Part shown: positions 6,208-7,733 of the stretch, piece after piece
How positions within the stretch are numbered: position 1 is the first letter of the stretch
How the letters are laid out: each line of letters begins with the position of its first letter
Source: an uncultured Mycoplasma sp.
GTDB taxonomy: Bacteria; Bacillota_I; Bacilli_A; RF39; UBA660
Assembly: GCA_947388575.1 (NCBI GenBank)
Contig: CANDSI010000047.1
Span: 1 to 7,733 of the forward strand
Reading direction: 5' to 3'
Length of the DNA stretch: 7,733 nt
Made by a program: the position numbers and the translations under genes
The notes under the pieces: model-generated
The model's input: the letters and a program-made list of their open reading frames with translations, nothing else
What the model was told of the DNA's origin: nothing
Database searches by the model: none

Positions 6208-6253
6208 AAAAAAGAGACTTTTAAAAGCAGAAAAAACCACTACAAAGTCTCTT
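6208..6253 (-). terminator. Attenuator: intrinsic terminator in the regulator's leader
   Basis: On the minus strand, AAGAGACTTT (6253-6244) pairs perfectly over 10 bp with AAAGTCTCTT (6221-6212) across a 22-base loop, followed by a T run to 6208. The regulator's AGGAGG starts 7 bases later. The 5' arm consists of the last codons of a 29-codon leader ORF whose stop is at 6242-6240, so a ribosome reaching the stop would mask the arm and allow read-through. This is the arrangement of translation-dependent attenuators. A near copy of the arm (AAGACTTT, 6284-6277) lies upstream. Confidence 0.72.
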
Positions 6254-6329
6254 GTGTTAGATAATTATTAAATTTTAAAGTCTTATTAGTATCAATTGTA
6301 GATACTATTACAATTCTTTGATAAACCAT
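6240..6329 (-). CDS. 29-residue leader peptide of the attenuator
   Basis: This small ORF runs from the ATG at 6329 to a TAG at 6242-6240. The peptide begins MVYQRIVIVSTID and ends NNYLTQETL. It starts about 25 bases after the predicted transcription start of the promoter at 6388-6360. Upstream is GGGGATGAT (6344-6336), a fair partner for the 16S rRNA end. Its final four codons form the 5' arm of the terminator hairpin. The codon mix shows no run of one amino acid, so control by a single charged tRNA is unlikely; general ribosome availability, or drug-induced stalling as for leader peptides of resistance and ICE genes, is more plausible. Whether the peptide itself matters is unknown. Confidence 0.55.
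   Translation of the reverse strand: MVYQRIVIVSTIDTNKTLKFNNYLTQETL
6288..6315 (-). repeat. Two overlapping inverted repeats in the leader
   Basis: AGTATC (6288-6293) and GATACT (6301-6306) flank AATTGTA (6294-6300), which can instead pair with TACAATT (6309-6315). The two hairpins share bases and cannot form together, which would suit a switching leader RNA or a dimeric protein site. They lie inside the leader-peptide ORF. Confidence 0.45.
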
Positions 6330-6359
6330 AACCAAATCATCCCCAATAAATTGCCATTT

Positions 6360-6388
6360 ATTTTAATGATAAAAGGACATTTTGTCAA
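6360..6388 (-). promoter_or_regulatory. Strong sigma-A promoter of the regulator transcript
   Basis: On the minus strand, a perfect TTGACA (6388-6383), a 17-base spacer and TAAAAT (6365-6360) form a near-consensus promoter. Transcription should start near 6353 and give a leader of about 165 bases before the regulator ATG, holding the leader ORF and the attenuator. Confidence 0.8.
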
Positions 6389-6393
6389 TAGAT

Positions 6394-6410
6394 TTGGTAA
6401 AATATACCAA
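6394..6410. promoter_or_regulatory. Inverted repeat next to the regulator promoter, possible operator
   Basis: TTGGTA (6394-6399), 5 bases, TACCAA (6405-6410) is a perfect 6-base inverted repeat 5 bases upstream of the -35 hexamer. The position suits an activator or a repressor of the promoter. It is short enough that chance cannot be excluded. Confidence 0.45.
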
Positions 6411-6420
6411 CAAAAACAGC

Positions 6421-6457
6421 AAAAAATGAGTCCCATCTCTAGAGATTTAACTCATTT
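6421..6457. terminator. Bidirectional intrinsic terminator
   Basis: AAATGAGT (6424-6431) and ACTCATTT (6450-6457) form a perfect 8-bp outer stem enclosing the 12-base palindrome ATCTCTAGAGAT (6435-6446). The minus strand ends in a six-T run and the plus strand in TTTT, so it can stop transcription both ways. It insulates the regulator promoter from the unknown gene at the right. Confidence 0.72.
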
Positions 6458-6463
6458 TACTAC

Positions 6464-6491
6464 ATTATACACCCTTGACAGAGAAAAACAA
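6464..6491 (-). promoter_or_regulatory. Promoter-like sequence running straight into a terminator
   Basis: On the minus strand, TTGTTT (6491-6486), 16 bases and a perfect TATAAT (6469-6464) look like a promoter. Its start point (about 6457) would be the first base of the terminator hairpin, so only a tiny RNA would result unless termination is relieved. The -35 overlaps the edge of the direct-repeat region. Confidence 0.4.
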
Positions 6492-6576
6492 TAAACTAAA
6501 TCGGTTGAATTTCGCTTTTTTTCGTATTTGAAAAGTAAACTAAATCGTATTCAAATCGTGTTTAAAAAGTAAACTA
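6492..6576 (-). repeat. Three direct repeats overlapping the end of the unknown gene
   Basis: TAAACTAAATCG occurs at 6492-6503 and 6536-6547, and AAAAGTAAACTA at 6531-6542 and 6565-6576. The 20-base blocks 6523-6542 and 6557-6576 match at 18 positions, 34 bases apart. The stop codon of the upstream gene (6576-6574) is inside the rightmost copy. Such spaced repeats are typical of protein-binding arrays: replication iterons, relaxase-accessory or oriT sites, or transposase sites at the end of a Tn7/IS21-type element. With the flanking promoter-like sequence and terminator, they account for the gap between the unknown gene and the regulator promoter. Confidence 0.65.
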
Positions 6577-7733
6577 GCTATAGTGTTCTATTATTGACTC
6601 AATAGTAGTAATTTTCTTATTAGAAAGAAGATGCTCTAATAAATGATAATAAAGATATGCGATGTATTTATTTTTGAAATTCTTTAGTAAAAGACATCCT
6701 GCAACATTTTTAGAATCATCAATTGATATAAAAACTTCATAACATTTTTTTTCAGGTACAAATCTTAAATAATTATAAAAAGTATATATGTCATTATAAT
6801 GAGTATTCATTTTTATAATATTGCTTTCTAACTCACGATTAGTAAAATCTGAATATTGTTTTAATCTTTTAGCAATAAAACGATATGTATAGTCATTACG
6901 AATGTTAATTTTTTCAATTTTGTTTTTCTTCGCATAATGATTATGGATGCCTTTTGCACATGAATACAAAATTTCAATGGCAAGTGCCTGATCCCTAATA
7001 TCACCTTTACAATCTTTATTATTCAAGAAATTATTTAGAAAGATTTCACGAGATAGTTCATTATATCCTTGAAATTCTTTTTTTTCTTTATCCGAATACA
7101 TATCACCAAGATGAATCTCTTTAAATGGTTCTTTATCAATTAGTGGATTATTAAAGAAATAAATATCAAAATGCTCAAGACCACCAACAGACTCTTCATC
7201 ACCAGTTCGATCACAAATTTCTTTTGATTGATAGGAATGTACTTGAATGTTTAAAAGATGACCAATCTCAATATTGATGCGTTCGTGTCTAATTCGACCA
7301 TTTGATTTGTAAAAGTCTTTTGTTTCAATCCATGATCTACGAGATACACCATTATGAAGAAGATTAAGATTGGCTGTAGTTATAGTAAAGCCATCTTTAT
7401 TATAAAAAGTTAACAATCCATGATAATCTTTCTCACCAAACTTTTTAAAAGTAGGATTACTATTTTCATCATAGTAAGCAGGAATATTTTGTTTTTTAAA
7501 TAATCTTTTATAATCATCAATAGTTAAAAATTGCATTTCATCATTTGGCGTACAGACAGTAGAGTAGACATCGCCATCTACAATTTTTTTAGTTCCACCA
7601 AGTGAATCATTTATCTTAATAAAATCACTTAATAGATCTATAAAGTGATATCCACTATGAAACAGCTTTCCATATCCGTACAAGTAAGGATGATTTTCCT
7701 TTAATAAATCGTGGGGCATTTCCCATGCACCAT
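6574..7733 (-). CDS. Unrecognised protein, C-terminal 386 residues (open at window edge)
   Basis: I cannot assign a family. The frame is open to the right edge: four codons (GAWE) precede the first in-frame ATG at 7719, which has no ribosome site in the bases visible, so the gene probably starts outside. The stop is TAG at 6576-6574. The protein is soluble and rich in Lys, Asn, Tyr and Ile. Conspicuous parts are AWEMPHDLLKENHPYLYGYG at the visible start, a beta-like YHGLLTFYNKDGFTITTANL, the charged SRRSWIETKDFY and RIRHERINIEIGHLL, and a helical basic C-terminal third (HNHYAKKNKIEKINIRNDY). The Tyr-, His- and Arg-rich make-up would suit a nucleic-acid enzyme or binding protein, but this is a guess. 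The direct repeats at its end could be its binding sites or those of a transposition or transfer system. Confidence 0.7.
   Translation of the reverse strand, partial: GAWEMPHDLLKENHPYLYGYGKLFHSGYHFIDLLSDFIKINDSLGGTKKIVDGDVYSTVCTPNDEMQFLTIDDYKRLFKKQNIPAYYDENSNPTFKKFGEKDYHGLLTFYNKDGFTITTANLNLLHNGVSRRSWIETKDFYKSNGRIRHERINIEIGHLLNIQVHSYQSKEICDRTGDEESVGGLEHFDIYFFNNPLIDKEPFKEIHLGDMYSDKEKKEFQGYNELSREIFLNNFLNNKDCKGDIRDQALAIEILYSCAKGIHNHYAKKNKIEKINIRNDYTYRFIAKRLKQYSDFTNRELESNIIKMNTHYNDIYTFYNYLRFVPEKKCYEVFISIDDSKNVAGCLLLKNFKNKYIAYLYYHLLEHLLSNKKITTIESIIEHYS

Noticed and set aside
6189..6209. Seven-codon N-terminal extension of the regulator from a TTG at 6209
   Set aside because: It would place the perfect AGGAGG inside the gene and overlap the terminator's T run. 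The ATG at 6188 has ideal spacing.
6308..6340. Alternative 10-codon leader ORF (MIWLWFIKEL)
   Set aside because: Its ATG directly abuts the GGGG, leaving no spacing for initiation, and it ends far from the attenuator. The 29-codon ORF fits the hairpin much better.
6492..6576. CRISPR-like spaced repeats
   Set aside because: There are only three imperfect copies with unequal spacing (44 and 34 bases), no palindromic repeat and no cas genes.

Overview
The window is very AT-rich, and every convincing gene lies on the minus strand. Shine-Dalgarno sites are strong (AGGAGG/GGAGG), promoters are of the sigma-A type, and TGA, TAA and TAG all appear as stops, so this is not a Mycoplasma-type code. Together with a sortase-anchored surface protein, this points to a low-GC Gram-positive host (Bacillota, perhaps a gut Erysipelotrichia- or Bacilli-like lineage; the lineage is inference). 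The gene content resembles an accessory module of an integrative and conjugative element (ICE): a small two-helix VirB2/TrbC-like protein, an orphan DNA methyltransferase, a region-4-like regulator, a tiny membrane protein, an isopeptide-domain adhesin and a sortase-like gene. No integrase, relaxase, coupling ATPase or VirB4 is in view, so the ICE assignment is inferred from context.

In the direction of transcription (right to left): (1) 7733-6574, the C-terminal part of a protein I do not recognise. Its stop codon lies inside the first of three direct repeats (6576-6492), followed by a promoter-like sequence and a bidirectional terminator hairpin (6491-6421). (2) 6410-6208, a control region with an inverted repeat, a near-consensus promoter, a 29-codon leader ORF, and an intrinsic terminator whose 5' arm is the end of that leader ORF. 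(3) 6188-5664, a helix-turn-helix regulator ending in another terminator. (4) 5585-4770, a beta-class adenine-type DNA methyltransferase. (5) 4776-4669, a spacer with a doubtful 35-codon ORF on the minus strand and a candidate small antisense RNA on the plus strand. (6) 4668-3750, a coupled trio: a GTG-started VirB2/TrbC-like membrane protein followed by two unrecognised small proteins. (7) A second strong promoter (3739-3711) drives a cell-surface operon: a membrane-anchored four-cysteine protein, a 38-residue membrane protein, a 909-residue thioester/isopeptide adhesin with a VPNTS sorting signal, and the start of a sortase-like gene that runs off the left edge.

A plausible reading is that the regulator and methyltransferase form the early or control part of the module, the VirB2-like trio contributes to the transfer apparatus, and the last operon builds a covalently anchored adhesin that could help cells attach to partners or surfaces. 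The most interesting structure is regulatory. A translated leader peptide appears to control an intrinsic terminator ahead of the regulator gene, and two other intrinsic terminators in the window also have the upstream gene's stop codon built into the hairpin. This suggests that transcription read-through is coupled to translation termination along the module.
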